DNA from: Chachezhania antarctica
GTDB lineage: Bacteria > Pseudomonadota > Alphaproteobacteria > Rhodobacterales > Rhodobacteraceae
Direction: 5' to 3'
Assembly (NCBI RefSeq): GCF_003646465.1
Contig: NZ_QZEX01000003.1
Span: 311,067-375,066, forward strand
DNA length: 64,000 nt
The notes under the pieces are model-generated. The model saw only the letters and a program-made list of their open reading frames with translations, was not told the DNA's origin and made no database searches. Positions 42,217 through 50,516 of the stretch are shown here, piece by piece (positions within the stretch are counted from its first letter, which is position 1; the number at the start of each line of letters is the position of its first letter). The translations under genes and the position numbers were made by a program.

Positions 42217-42501
42217 CTACCTGTCCCGGGGTTTCACGGGGACGGCCATTTCCGGCAGTCCCGCTGTCGCTTCGGGGATCATCTGGTTGTTGTGGTCGGG
42301 CAGCCGCCACCAGTCGCCCGCGCCGTTCAGATGGCGGTGCGCCACCAGGTCCAGCCGCTGGCCCTGCCGCCAGTTCAGCCAGCCCATCGTCTCGGTGTCC
42401 TCGCGCGCCGGGGCCTCGACCACCGGAACGGTGCGGCCCTCGGGCGTGGTGACGGTGCGCAGGGGCGCGCCCTTGTACTTGGAAGTGTCGGAAAAGCTCA
42501 C
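42217..42501 (-). CDS. eCIS LysM-like baseplate protein
   Basis: A 94-residue protein equivalent to the small LysM/tail-protein-X-like component between tube-associated protein and hub in eCIS loci (compare gp53/Afp7 C-terminus). Its core, MGWLNWRQGQRLDLVAHRHLNGAGDWWRLPDHNNQMIPEA, is a degenerate LysM fold. GTG start, with GTGA overlap to the upstream stop. It probably sits on the outside of the first tube ring. Confidence 0.8.
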   Translation of the reverse strand: MSFSDTSKYKGAPLRTVTTPEGRTVPVVEAPAREDTETMGWLNWRQGQRLDLVAHRHLNGAGDWWRLPDHNNQMIPEATAGLPEMAVPVKPRDR

Positions 42502-43295
42502 AGGATGTCCCCCAGGTCAGGATCGGCCGCCGTCAGCGCGGCATCCAGCAGCCGGATCGGCCCGCCGATAGTGGCCAACAGCGATTTCTGTTCGCGGGTA
42601 AATATGTAGCAGCCCTTGGCGATGGTGACGGGGATGCCGTCATCCCCGTCGTCGAAGGCATCGAGATCGGACTCCCGCAGCACGTCCAGTTCCACCGTTA
42701 CCTCGGCCCGGATCGGGTAGAGCGTGGTGGCATGGAACTGCTGTTCGTTCACCGTCATCGACTTGATGACCACGGGCACGATCTTGCCCGGCCCGAAATA
42801 GAACAGCTGCACGGTAGCCTTGGTGGGTTCCTCCCCCCGCCTGACGCCAAGCGCATCGCCGATGGCATCGCCCACGGCATCCAGCGCCTGTTCGAACAAG
42901 GTGGCATTCGGATAGGCCAGCATTTCCAGCGCGGCGATGCGGTCGGCGATGCCGGTGACAAGGCCCAGCTTGTTGTCCTGGTTCAGATCGTCATAGGCAT
43001 CGATCACAAGGTTCAGCGTGAAGCTTTCCCTGGGATCGCCCGGGCGGACGGCGATATCCTCGTCCCCCGCCGGGGCGTCGTCGCCCTGTGCCGCGCCCGT
43101 CGCGTCAGATGCCGCGGCCGGCGGGCTGCGGGTTTCGCTTGGCGCGTTGGCGGGCGTGATCGACCGCGACAGGCCCGCCGGGTTGTACTGGAAGATCACG
43201 ATCGACGGCATGACCCCGATCAGGGCCGCCGGTTTCAGTTCGATCAGCGCCCCCTTCATCAGGAATCCGCGCTTGGTGTCGGGATAATCAGCCAC
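42498..43295 (-). CDS. eCIS tube-associated protein (contractile injection system tube protein family)
   Basis: A 265-residue protein of the eCIS tube-initiator/Afp7-type family (PF19266-like). It has GALIELKPAALIGVMPSIVIFQYNPAGLSRSI, which is the signature, and an insert rich in Ala/Asp at about 50-85. FTLNLVIDAYDDLNQDN and VQLFYFGPGKIVPVVIKSMTVNEQQF follow, then LYPIRAEVTVELDVL. The LysM part present in larger family members is encoded by the next gene. GTG start; it overlaps the giant DUF4157 gene by 8 bp. Confidence 0.85.
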   Translation of the reverse strand: MADYPDTKRGFLMKGALIELKPAALIGVMPSIVIFQYNPAGLSRSITPANAPSETRSPPAAASDATGAAQGDDAPAGDEDIAVRPGDPRESFTLNLVIDAYDDLNQDNKLGLVTGIADRIAALEMLAYPNATLFEQALDAVGDAIGDALGVRRGEEPTKATVQLFYFGPGKIVPVVIKSMTVNEQQFHATTLYPIRAEVTVELDVLRESDLDAFDDGDDGIPVTIAKGCYIFTREQKSLLATIGGPIRLLDAALTAADPDLGDIL

Positions 43296-46200
43296 CGCCG
43301 CCCCCCCATGTGCTGGACACGAAGGACGTGCCGAACTGTTCCCTGTTCTTCTTCGCCAGCGCCGTCTTGATCGCGCCGACCCAGTCGGTCCCGGTCTCGG
43401 GCGTGTGCGGATCGCCGGCGGGCAGGTCGGTCGTGCCTTCGGGCTGCCGTTTCAGCGAAACTTCGGTGTAGTAGCGCCGCTCGCGGGTATCGAGCTGGTC
43501 TTCCAGGCGGCCCCACATGTAGCCCACCATCCAGTCGTAACTGGACTGCATCGCCTTGTAGGTCGCCTTCTCCAGCGCCTGTCGCGGACCGGGCGTCCCG
43601 GCATCGACGGCCGATTTGACGAGCCCCTGGAAGGCGGCGGCGTCATTCAGATTGCGGGTGCCCCCTGCCCCGCCGGGCGCGATGGTGGCACGGGCGGACT
43701 TGACCTCCGCGATCAGGAACTCGCGGTAGACGCGGCTCATGTAGTAGCCCTGGGACTTGCTGGACTGGTTGTCGTCCGGCTTGCTGTCCGGCGACGGCTC
43801 GACAGCCAGGTGCAGTTTGCCACGCTTGTGGGTATCGGCGGCCAGCGAAACGGCGGGCATCGTGGCCCCGCGGTTGGTGTCGATGGACAGCTTCGTCAGG
43901 TCCAGCATGCCGCCGCTGGCATTGAACTTGTCATAACCTTTGGGCCGCTTTATCGGACGCGCGATTTCGGGGCTGGTGCCGTTCTTCGGCACGAAACCGG
44001 GCGTCCAGTACGATCCGTCCGCGCCCCAGGGCGACACGGCCTCGTTGTCGTTGGTGCCCGAAAAGAACTCGGCGAACAGGAACTGTGGCACGTGGTGGCT
44101 TTCGCGTTCGGTATTGTCGAACGTGGCCGTCGTCTTCGACAGCTCGCCATGCAGCCCCACCCGCAGACCCAGAGGCGACGTGTCAGGGTCCTTGTATTCA
44201 TCCCACGGCCGCAGCTTGTCCTTGTCGAGCGTGGCCTCGGTCCTCGCGAAATCCGCGATTTCCTTCTTGTCGGCGTCCGGGATGACGAAGGTCTTGGGTT
44301 TCTTCTCCCAGTTCTGAAGGTCCGGGAAGCCCGTCTTGTAGTAGTTCCGCGCATGGCCGAAGGTGAAGCCCGCGGGCGTGCCATCGGGGTTCGCGCTCTT
44401 CAGTTCCTGGTAGAAGAGCGGGTTGCCGATGCCCCGCACCCGGCCCAGATGGACGGCATCCAGATCGACTTTCAGCACCGATTTCGGATCCGTGGTGGAA
44501 AGCTTCACGTTGATCAGCACGCCGGCGGTGTCGTAGATGTAACCCGCGACGATGTTCATGTAGGCGGCTTCGTTCAGGTCGTAGATGTCCTGATCGCGGT
44601 TCTTCCCCTTGCGCCGGGATTCCGGGCGGAGCGTCACCGCGCGCGCGACGAGCCGGACGATGTCTGGCTTGTGCCCCTTGGTGCCGCTGGCAATTGCCGC
44701 CAGCGCTTCCTCCCGCACCAGTTTCAACACGTTCGTCGACAGGGCGCTCGGTCGGGCCCCTTCCCAGTCGGCGCTGCCCAGCTTCGCAGTCACCTCTGCG
44801 ATCAGGCGGTCGGCCTCGTTCCGGGCCGTCCTGCCCTTGGTTTTGTTGAGATAATCCTGATTTTCCAGCATGTGGGCCGCGAAATCGCCCTGCCCCGCGG
44901 CCTCGCCCAGCTTGCGCATCATGTCGATGGCGTCCTGCCGGCCGAAGGGCGCCATGGCCACCGGGCCGCGGCCCCTGACCGGGACGGGATCGTCATCGCG
45001 CATCAAGCGGCGGCGGGAGGCATGGGCCATCTCTTCCGCCCCCTCTTCGCGGGCCGTGTCCAATTGCACGCCGCGCCCCGGACGCCCGGCGACGGGGCGG
45101 TCGGGCACGGGCGCGCCGCCGTCCACGGGCCGGGGGCCGGTTTGTTGCAGGACATGGGCGATCTCGTGCCGCAGGACATGATCGCCGTGCGGGCTGTTCG
45201 GACGCAGATCCGCGCCCAGGTAGACATGACTGCCGGAGGCCAGAGCTTCGGCCCCCGTCCTGTCGACGAAGCCCCGGGCATCGGGGCCGTCATGCAAGCG
45301 GACATGGCGCAGGTCATGGCCGAAATCGTTCTCCAGCCGCTTGCGTTCGGCATCGGCCAGCGGGCGGCCGGCCGTGTCGGGCAAGGGGCCGGGAAACGGG
45401 CTGCGCGGATCGCCGGGCAGGTTGAAGGCGTCCAGCTCGGGCAAGGCCAGCGGCGTGTCCTCGATGGCCACGTCGGGCAGCGTGGGCGCCTTGACGTCAT
45501 GGCCGGGAAAAACGGCGTTCAGGGTCTCGAACAGTTCCGTCACCAGCGCGTCCCGGCCGTCCTGGAACGGTTCGCGCAACTTGTCGCGGACCATCGAGCG
45601 CCAGTAGACGTTCGGATCGGCGGCCGAGTTCGAGATCAGCTTGTCCTCGATCAGCCCCGCCAGCCGCGGCAACTGGCCGGTCAGGCGCAGGGCCTTGTAG
45701 ACAAAGCTGGCCTTCTTGCCGAGCTTGGGCATCAGGAACTCGATCGCCACCTCGACCAGCAGCGCGGTGGGCACGATCTCGTTCGGAAGCTCCATCTTGG
45801 CCGCGTCGGTCAGCAGGGCGGCCAGCTGGTCCTTCAGTGCCTCGGGCTCGAACCCTTTCTGCATCGCGGCCAGCTTCGCGCCGATCTGGGCCCGCGGGTC
45901 GTCACCGAGCATCGCCCTTGCATCGCCCAGATCCTCCGCCACCATCATCAGCAGCTGCAGATGCGCGTAGTACCTGTCGATATCCGCCAGGTGCGGCGCC
46001 ACGCGCGGCATGGTGGCCAGCTTGCCCGTCGTCGCGTTCACGGCGGCCCCCGCGCGGTTCTGCGCCCGCAACAGGGCCTGAACGAAGGTCCCGCCGATGC
46101 CCGATATAGCCTTGGCCAGCTGGGTGTATTTCTTGCCCTTCTTGCCCGTCTTCTTGGGCTTGCGCTTTTGCGGGCGCGACGCGAGCGCCTGGAACTTGCT

Positions 46201-49200
46201 CGACATCGTCTTTGCCGCGGCGCCGCCGAACAACTCGATCAGCAGGAATTTCCACAGAAGCGTCCCGTCGAGCTCCTGCAAGATGTCCTCGGTCAGGAAA
46301 TCCATGATCTCCATCGGTGCGTCGATCAGGTCGGCCTTCAGCCCGTCCAGTTCGCCTTCGTTGATCATCTGCGCGATCTTGGCGGCCATGCGCGCCACCA
46401 TGATCGCCTGCCCGTAGCCGGGGATGAATTCGGCCAGGTCCAGCGCGAATTCGGCGCCCGCCTCGATCCCGCGGGCCAGTTCCGTCAGTTGTGCGTTGCG
46501 GGCATGGGTGTCGATCACCGCCGACAGCAGCGTCATCAGTTCGGAGTCGCCCGCGCGGACCGTTACCGTCCGCAGGCGGGACATCTCCATGTCGTCATCC
46601 GAGGTCTTGCGGATATAGGCTACCGACAAGGTGACAAGCTCGGCATCCGCGGGCATCCCCTTTTCCGTGCCCGGATAGCGCGCGACGGCCGTGCCGGGGA
46701 TCGCCCGGTCGAAGGGCGGAACGAATTCGAAGCCGCGGTGGATCCGGTCGATGCGGTAGAAGATCGGATGCCGCGTGCCCAGGATCGTGTCGTGCAGCGT
46801 TTCCGTCTTGCCGTCTTCGCCCTTGGACTCCTCACCCCATTTCCAGACGCCCTCACCGCCCGTGTCCGCATCGCGTTCGGACCAGAGCGCAAGGATGAAG
46901 GACGCCCATTCCTCCCCCGGCTTAATGTTCTTCGACGCCAGTTCGGTGTGCAGCCCGTCGGACGCATCGCCGTAAAGCGCCCATGTCTTCTGGCTTTTCG
47001 CCCGCGCCTCCAGCAGGGTCCGCATGATCCCCTTCAGCCGGGCATAGCGGCTGTCCAGATCGGAATAGAGCGGCGTGAACGGCGCCAGCCGGGCAAGATT
47101 GTCCTGCTGGTCGTAGATGTTTTCATCGTCCTTCAGGTCGGCCCCGCGCAGGATCCCTGCCACGCTTTCGCCCCGCACGAAGGAAATCGCCAGCTGCACG
47201 GGGGGCAGCAGGTTGTGGATCGCGGAATGGCTGGGGTGGCTCGTCTTGGCGGTCTTGTTGACGACCGTCTCAAGCTCGTCCACCGCGTCGAAGATCAGCG
47301 CCACGACCTGCCGGTCACGGTCTTCCACGGGCCGGACAACGTGCGAGAACGACGACAGGATATGGCCGAATTCGTCCGGCAGCAGGATCTTGCGCGTGTC
47401 GTCCCCGAAGGCCCACAGGTAGTCGCGCAAATTGTCGAGCGCGATCTTGCGGTTGACGTTGGTCAGCTTGCGCAGTTCCTCCGTCATCCGGTCGCGCGTG
47501 GCCTGCTGCTTGTCCATGAAGAAGGTGTCGAGCGTGCCGGTCACTTCAACCGCGCGTTTCTCTCCCTCGACCCAGGTCATCAGCGCCAGCAGCTTCGCCG
47601 TGGCGCTGGCGTCACCGGGCAGTGTGACGGCCGCGCGGAAATCGGCCAGCAGGCCGGTCAGTTCCGGGATCTTCAGCAGTTCGTTCCAGATCGCGTCGAA
47701 TTCGGGCAGCACCCAGAAATAGACACGGTTCGTCCCCGCCTCCTGCCGGATGACGAACTTGTCCTTGAAGATCGGCGTCCGCCCCGTGGGCGTGCCGCCG
47801 TCCTTGCCGAAGAGTTCCGGCATCGACGGATGGCGCATCTGCACCTTGGGCGCGGTCGCGGACTTATCCTTGGGGTTCATCACCAGATGGCCGTCATCGG
47901 CCTCGAACAGACGCGGATGGTTGACCTTGTCGCGCGCCTCTTTCATCAGCCTGGTCAGGTTGGGCACGTCCGAAACCTCGCGCCCTTCCCTGGCGGCCTG
48001 TGCCGCGGTCTTCTTGCGCTCCTGCGCTTCCTGGTAGGGGTTCTGTTTCAGGCGGCGGTCGGCGACCTTGTCCAGCTTCTCGCGCTCGCGCTTCAGCACC
48101 GCGATCTCGGCGGCCATCTGGGTGTACTGGTAGAACCGGACGAGGTTCTTCGTGCTGACGGCCAGCTTGCCCAGGTACGGCGTGTCGGTGCCCTGATCGC
48201 TGATCACCTGAACCCAGCCCACCTCCCGGTCGAGATCCGAGAAATCGGCGCCTTCGCGTTCCTTGAACCCGTTCGGGATCACGGCGTAGGAAAACCCCAG
48301 TTCGCCGCCCTGGTAGACATCGGCCAGTTGCGTACGCAGCGCATCGTGCCCCAGCGCGCGGGCGCCCAGACCCACGGCATTCGCGATTAGGTAACGCGAT
48401 TGCGCTACGGCATCGGTCGATTTCGCCTTGGGCGCATGGCGCAGCCAATCCACCAGCCAGTCGGCCCAGAGCATCGTCATCAGGATGGTGTTGCGCCGGT
48501 CGAGCGCGGTTTCGCCCGGCGTCTGCGCCCGGACCGCCGCACGGGTCAGCTTGCCCGCCAGCGGTGCGCCGGCGGTTTCGATCGCGTCGGCCAAGGCTCC
48601 GCGCGCCTTGCCGAAATCCCCGCCCGACGGCAGGCGTTCGAAAAAGGCGATCTGTGCCAGCATCTCGGGCCGGGAGGACGCCTTCTTGTCCGGCTCGGCG
48701 TCGTCGCCGGTTTTGGCCTTCTTCTTCAGATGCAGGACGCTGTTGGCCTGCCCCTTGTCCATCGCCGCACCCACGGCCGTCAGGAACGCCTTCAGATCTC
48801 TGCCCACATCGATCTTTGGCGCTTTCGTGAAGGCCACGCCCGCAGACGCCCCTGTCGCGCCCAGCGACACGAGGGTCGAGGCCAGCCCAAGCGCATCCTT
48901 CGCCCCGGAATAGATCCGCTGCGCCCGGACGCCCAGCTGCGCGGTCAGCCGTTCGCCAAGCACGTCGGCCTTGGGGTCGGTATCGGCCCGCCCGCCGGTG
49001 TTGGTACGTTCCCCAGTGCGGCGCCCCAGCAGGTTCTGGTCGATCACCGAAACCCGCATCAGGTAGCGCAGATAGGCCGGGGTGCCCCTGCCCTCGCGCT
49101 CCTTCAGCCCCAGTTCCGACCGGAGATGCGCCAGCCCCGAAGGATCGCGCATGGCGCTCAGGAACGTGTTCTCCTTTAGCTGCATGAAGCTGAGGATGTC

Positions 49201-50292
49201 GAACTGGGCCTGGTTCAGCTTCAGGCGCTCGGCCGATTGCTGGACGTCCGTGTCGGCGTGATGACCAAGGATCGTACTTTCCGTTGGCGGCACTGCCGAA
49301 GGATCCAGCAGCCAGCTTTCGACACGCTTTGCGAACGCCTCCCACTGCGCCTTCACGTGGGGCGACGCGCCTTCGTCGAGGAACGTCTTGGCCATCAGCT
49401 TGTGATCGGCATGGGCGCGGTAGTAGTCGCCGAAGGCCTTGTTGTAGCCCAGCTGTTCGATGTGCAGATGCGCGTTCAGATGGCGCAACGCGTCGGCATG
49501 TTCGCCGCTATTGGCCAGCAGGTCGAATCCCATGCACAGCCCGCGGAACGACCGGAAGCGGTAGGTCGGCAGCGCCTTCGCCAGCTTGCGGGATGCGGTG
49601 GTCTTCGTGTTCAGGTGCAGCGGCCCGCCGTCCAGTGCCGCTTCGAACGCCGCCATGTCATCGGCGAAGCGCTTGTCGTTCGGATCGTAGGGTGTGCCGC
49701 CCAGCGTCTTCATCGTCGTGTAGTTCGTGACGATCAGCGGCCAGAGGTCCGGCATCTTGGTGCCGTTGACCACCATCCCCTCGCCCGCCTGCACCGCGGG
49801 GCCGGGAACCTCCGGCTCCGGCGCGCGCTGGACGCGGGCTGTGCCGCCCGGCATCGGCGCAAGACCCTGCTGCAGGGCATGGGCGGTTTCGTGGGCGATC
49901 AGGCGCAGGCCTTGCGGTTCATGCGGGCGATAGGCGCCTTCGCCGAAGACGATGTGCCGCCCGGCAGCAAAAGCCTCCGCCCCTTCGGAGCGGGCCAGAT
50001 CAGCGGCCTGCGGGCTGGCATGCACGCGCAGGTCCGTCAGATCGGCGCCAAAGCTCTGTTCCAGCCGCCCCTGCACCGTTGCGGGCAGAGGCGTGCCCAC
50101 CCCGGCCCCGCCCGGCAAACGCGCGGGATCGCGGCCCGTCAGCGCCGCGACCGGGCGGCGATCCGCGACACGGTCGGCCGCTTGGCGCGCCTCCTGTTCC
50201 AGCCGCGCGTTTTCGGCCTTCTGGCCCCGCGCGGCCGGTTTGCGGTCTGGCGTGGCCCTTTGCACGGCCTTGGTCTGGGCGGGCCCGGTCAT
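43288..50292 (-). CDS. Giant eCIS core protein with two DUF4157 domains and HH-motif C-terminus
   Basis: A 2334-residue protein, the largest in the window. The first DUF4157 (eCIS core) domain is at about residues 72-145 with metalloprotease-like motif HETAH (134-138) in LIAHETAHALQQG. A second DUF4157 domain is at about 1645-1720 with HEIAH (1709-1713). Between them are some 1450 residues of mostly helical, charged sequence, including a hydrophobic part near FIPGYGQAIMVARMAAKI and a basic KRKPKKTGKKGKK linker. The last 270 residues include ESHHVPQFLFAEFF (HH at 2066-2067) and conserved-looking RGATMPAVSLA, a possible nuclease- or toxin-like domain. It looks like two eCIS effector-type proteins fused. 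It could be payload, a processing protease, or a length-setting core protein. Confidence 0.8.
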   Translation of the reverse strand: MTGPAQTKAVQRATPDRKPAARGQKAENARLEQEARQAADRVADRRPVAALTGRDPARLPGGAGVGTPLPATVQGRLEQSFGADLTDLRVHASPQAADLARSEGAEAFAAGRHIVFGEGAYRPHEPQGLRLIAHETAHALQQGLAPMPGGTARVQRAPEPEVPGPAVQAGEGMVVNGTKMPDLWPLIVTNYTTMKTLGGTPYDPNDKRFADDMAAFEAALDGGPLHLNTKTTASRKLAKALPTYRFRSFRGLCMGFDLLANSGEHADALRHLNAHLHIEQLGYNKAFGDYYRAHADHKLMAKTFLDEGASPHVKAQWEAFAKRVESWLLDPSAVPPTESTILGHHADTDVQQSAERLKLNQAQFDILSFMQLKENTFLSAMRDPSGLAHLRSELGLKEREGRGTPAYLRYLMRVSVIDQNLLGRRTGERTNTGGRADTDPKADVLGERLTAQLGVRAQRIYSGAKDALGLASTLVSLGATGASAGVAFTKAPKIDVGRDLKAFLTAVGAAMDKGQANSVLHLKKKAKTGDDAEPDKKASSRPEMLAQIAFFERLPSGGDFGKARGALADAIETAGAPLAGKLTRAAVRAQTPGETALDRRNTILMTMLWADWLVDWLRHAPKAKSTDAVAQSRYLIANAVGLGARALGHDALRTQLADVYQGGELGFSYAVIPNGFKEREGADFSDLDREVGWVQVISDQGTDTPYLGKLAVSTKNLVRFYQYTQMAAEIAVLKREREKLDKVADRRLKQNPYQEAQERKKTAAQAAREGREVSDVPNLTRLMKEARDKVNHPRLFEADDGHLVMNPKDKSATAPKVQMRHPSMPELFGKDGGTPTGRTPIFKDKFVIRQEAGTNRVYFWVLPEFDAIWNELLKIPELTGLLADFRAAVTLPGDASATAKLLALMTWVEGEKRAVEVTGTLDTFFMDKQQATRDRMTEELRKLTNVNRKIALDNLRDYLWAFGDDTRKILLPDEFGHILSSFSHVVRPVEDRDRQVVALIFDAVDELETVVNKTAKTSHPSHSAIHNLLPPVQLAISFVRGESVAGILRGADLKDDENIYDQQDNLARLAPFTPLYSDLDSRYARLKGIMRTLLEARAKSQKTWALYGDASDGLHTELASKNIKPGEEWASFILALWSERDADTGGEGVWKWGEESKGEDGKTETLHDTILGTRHPIFYRIDRIHRGFEFVPPFDRAIPGTAVARYPGTEKGMPADAELVTLSVAYIRKTSDDDMEMSRLRTVTVRAGDSELMTLLSAVIDTHARNAQLTELARGIEAGAEFALDLAEFIPGYGQAIMVARMAAKIAQMINEGELDGLKADLIDAPMEIMDFLTEDILQELDGTLLWKFLLIELFGGAAAKTMSSKFQALASRPQKRKPKKTGKKGKKYTQLAKAISGIGGTFVQALLRAQNRAGAAVNATTGKLATMPRVAPHLADIDRYYAHLQLLMMVAEDLGDARAMLGDDPRAQIGAKLAAMQKGFEPEALKDQLAALLTDAAKMELPNEIVPTALLVEVAIEFLMPKLGKKASFVYKALRLTGQLPRLAGLIEDKLISNSAADPNVYWRSMVRDKLREPFQDGRDALVTELFETLNAVFPGHDVKAPTLPDVAIEDTPLALPELDAFNLPGDPRSPFPGPLPDTAGRPLADAERKRLENDFGHDLRHVRLHDGPDARGFVDRTGAEALASGSHVYLGADLRPNSPHGDHVLRHEIAHVLQQTGPRPVDGGAPVPDRPVAGRPGRGVQLDTAREEGAEEMAHASRRRLMRDDDPVPVRGRGPVAMAPFGRQDAIDMMRKLGEAAGQGDFAAHMLENQDYLNKTKGRTARNEADRLIAEVTAKLGSADWEGARPSALSTNVLKLVREEALAAIASGTKGHKPDIVRLVARAVTLRPESRRKGKNRDQDIYDLNEAAYMNIVAGYIYDTAGVLINVKLSTTDPKSVLKVDLDAVHLGRVRGIGNPLFYQELKSANPDGTPAGFTFGHARNYYKTGFPDLQNWEKKPKTFVIPDADKKEIADFARTEATLDKDKLRPWDEYKDPDTSPLGLRVGLHGELSKTTATFDNTERESHHVPQFLFAEFFSGTNDNEAVSPWGADGSYWTPGFVPKNGTSPEIARPIKRPKGYDKFNASGGMLDLTKLSIDTNRGATMPAVSLAADTHKRGKLHLAVEPSPDSKPDDNQSSKSQGYYMSRVYREFLIAEVKSARATIAPGGAGGTRNLNDAAAFQGLVKSAVDAGTPGPRQALEKATYKAMQSSYDWMVGYMWGRLEDQLDTRERRYYTEVSLKRQPEGTTDLPAGDPHTPETGTDWVGAIKTALAKKNREQFGTSFVSSTWGGGGG

Positions 50293-50516
50293 TGCCCTGC
50301 CTCCCGCACGGCACGGGCCACGGCGCGCGCGATGGCCTTCGGGTCCTGCGCCTCGGCCGCATCAAGCACCACGTGGACCGATCCGATCTTGCCGCGCGCG
50401 CCGCTGCGCTCCAGTTCCGTCTGCAAGCTCCCGGCCGTCCGCCGGGCAAGGCCCCGTGCACCGTCCTGCGACCCTGCCGACAGATGCAGCCGACCGATGC
50501 GCAGGTTATCCGTCAT
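50289..50516 (-). CDS. Small eCIS-operon protein with IGxLHL/IGSVHV strands
   Basis: A 75-residue protein between the AAA ATPase and the giant DUF4157 gene. It overlaps the former by 11 bp and the latter by 4 bp. It has two strand-like motifs, LRIGRLHLSAG at the N-terminus and GKIGSVHVVLD, flanking and followed by Arg/Ala-rich helices. A related strand, LDIGEITVEIRQ, occurs in the proline-rich protein of this operon, suggesting a shared docking element. ATG 50516 (MTDNL) is chosen; a start at 50528 would add 4 residues. No family is recognised. Confidence 0.6.
   Translation of the reverse strand: MTDNLRIGRLHLSAGSQDGARGLARRTAGSLQTELERSGARGKIGSVHVVLDAAEAQDPKAIARAVARAVREAGQ

Noticed and set aside
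43405-48390. A 1661-codon open frame on the plus strand opposite the giant DUF4157 gene
   Set aside because: It is an antisense artefact of GC-rich codon use: no ribosome site, Arg/Gly/His-rich translation without domains, and the opposite strand encodes a clear protein with family motifs.
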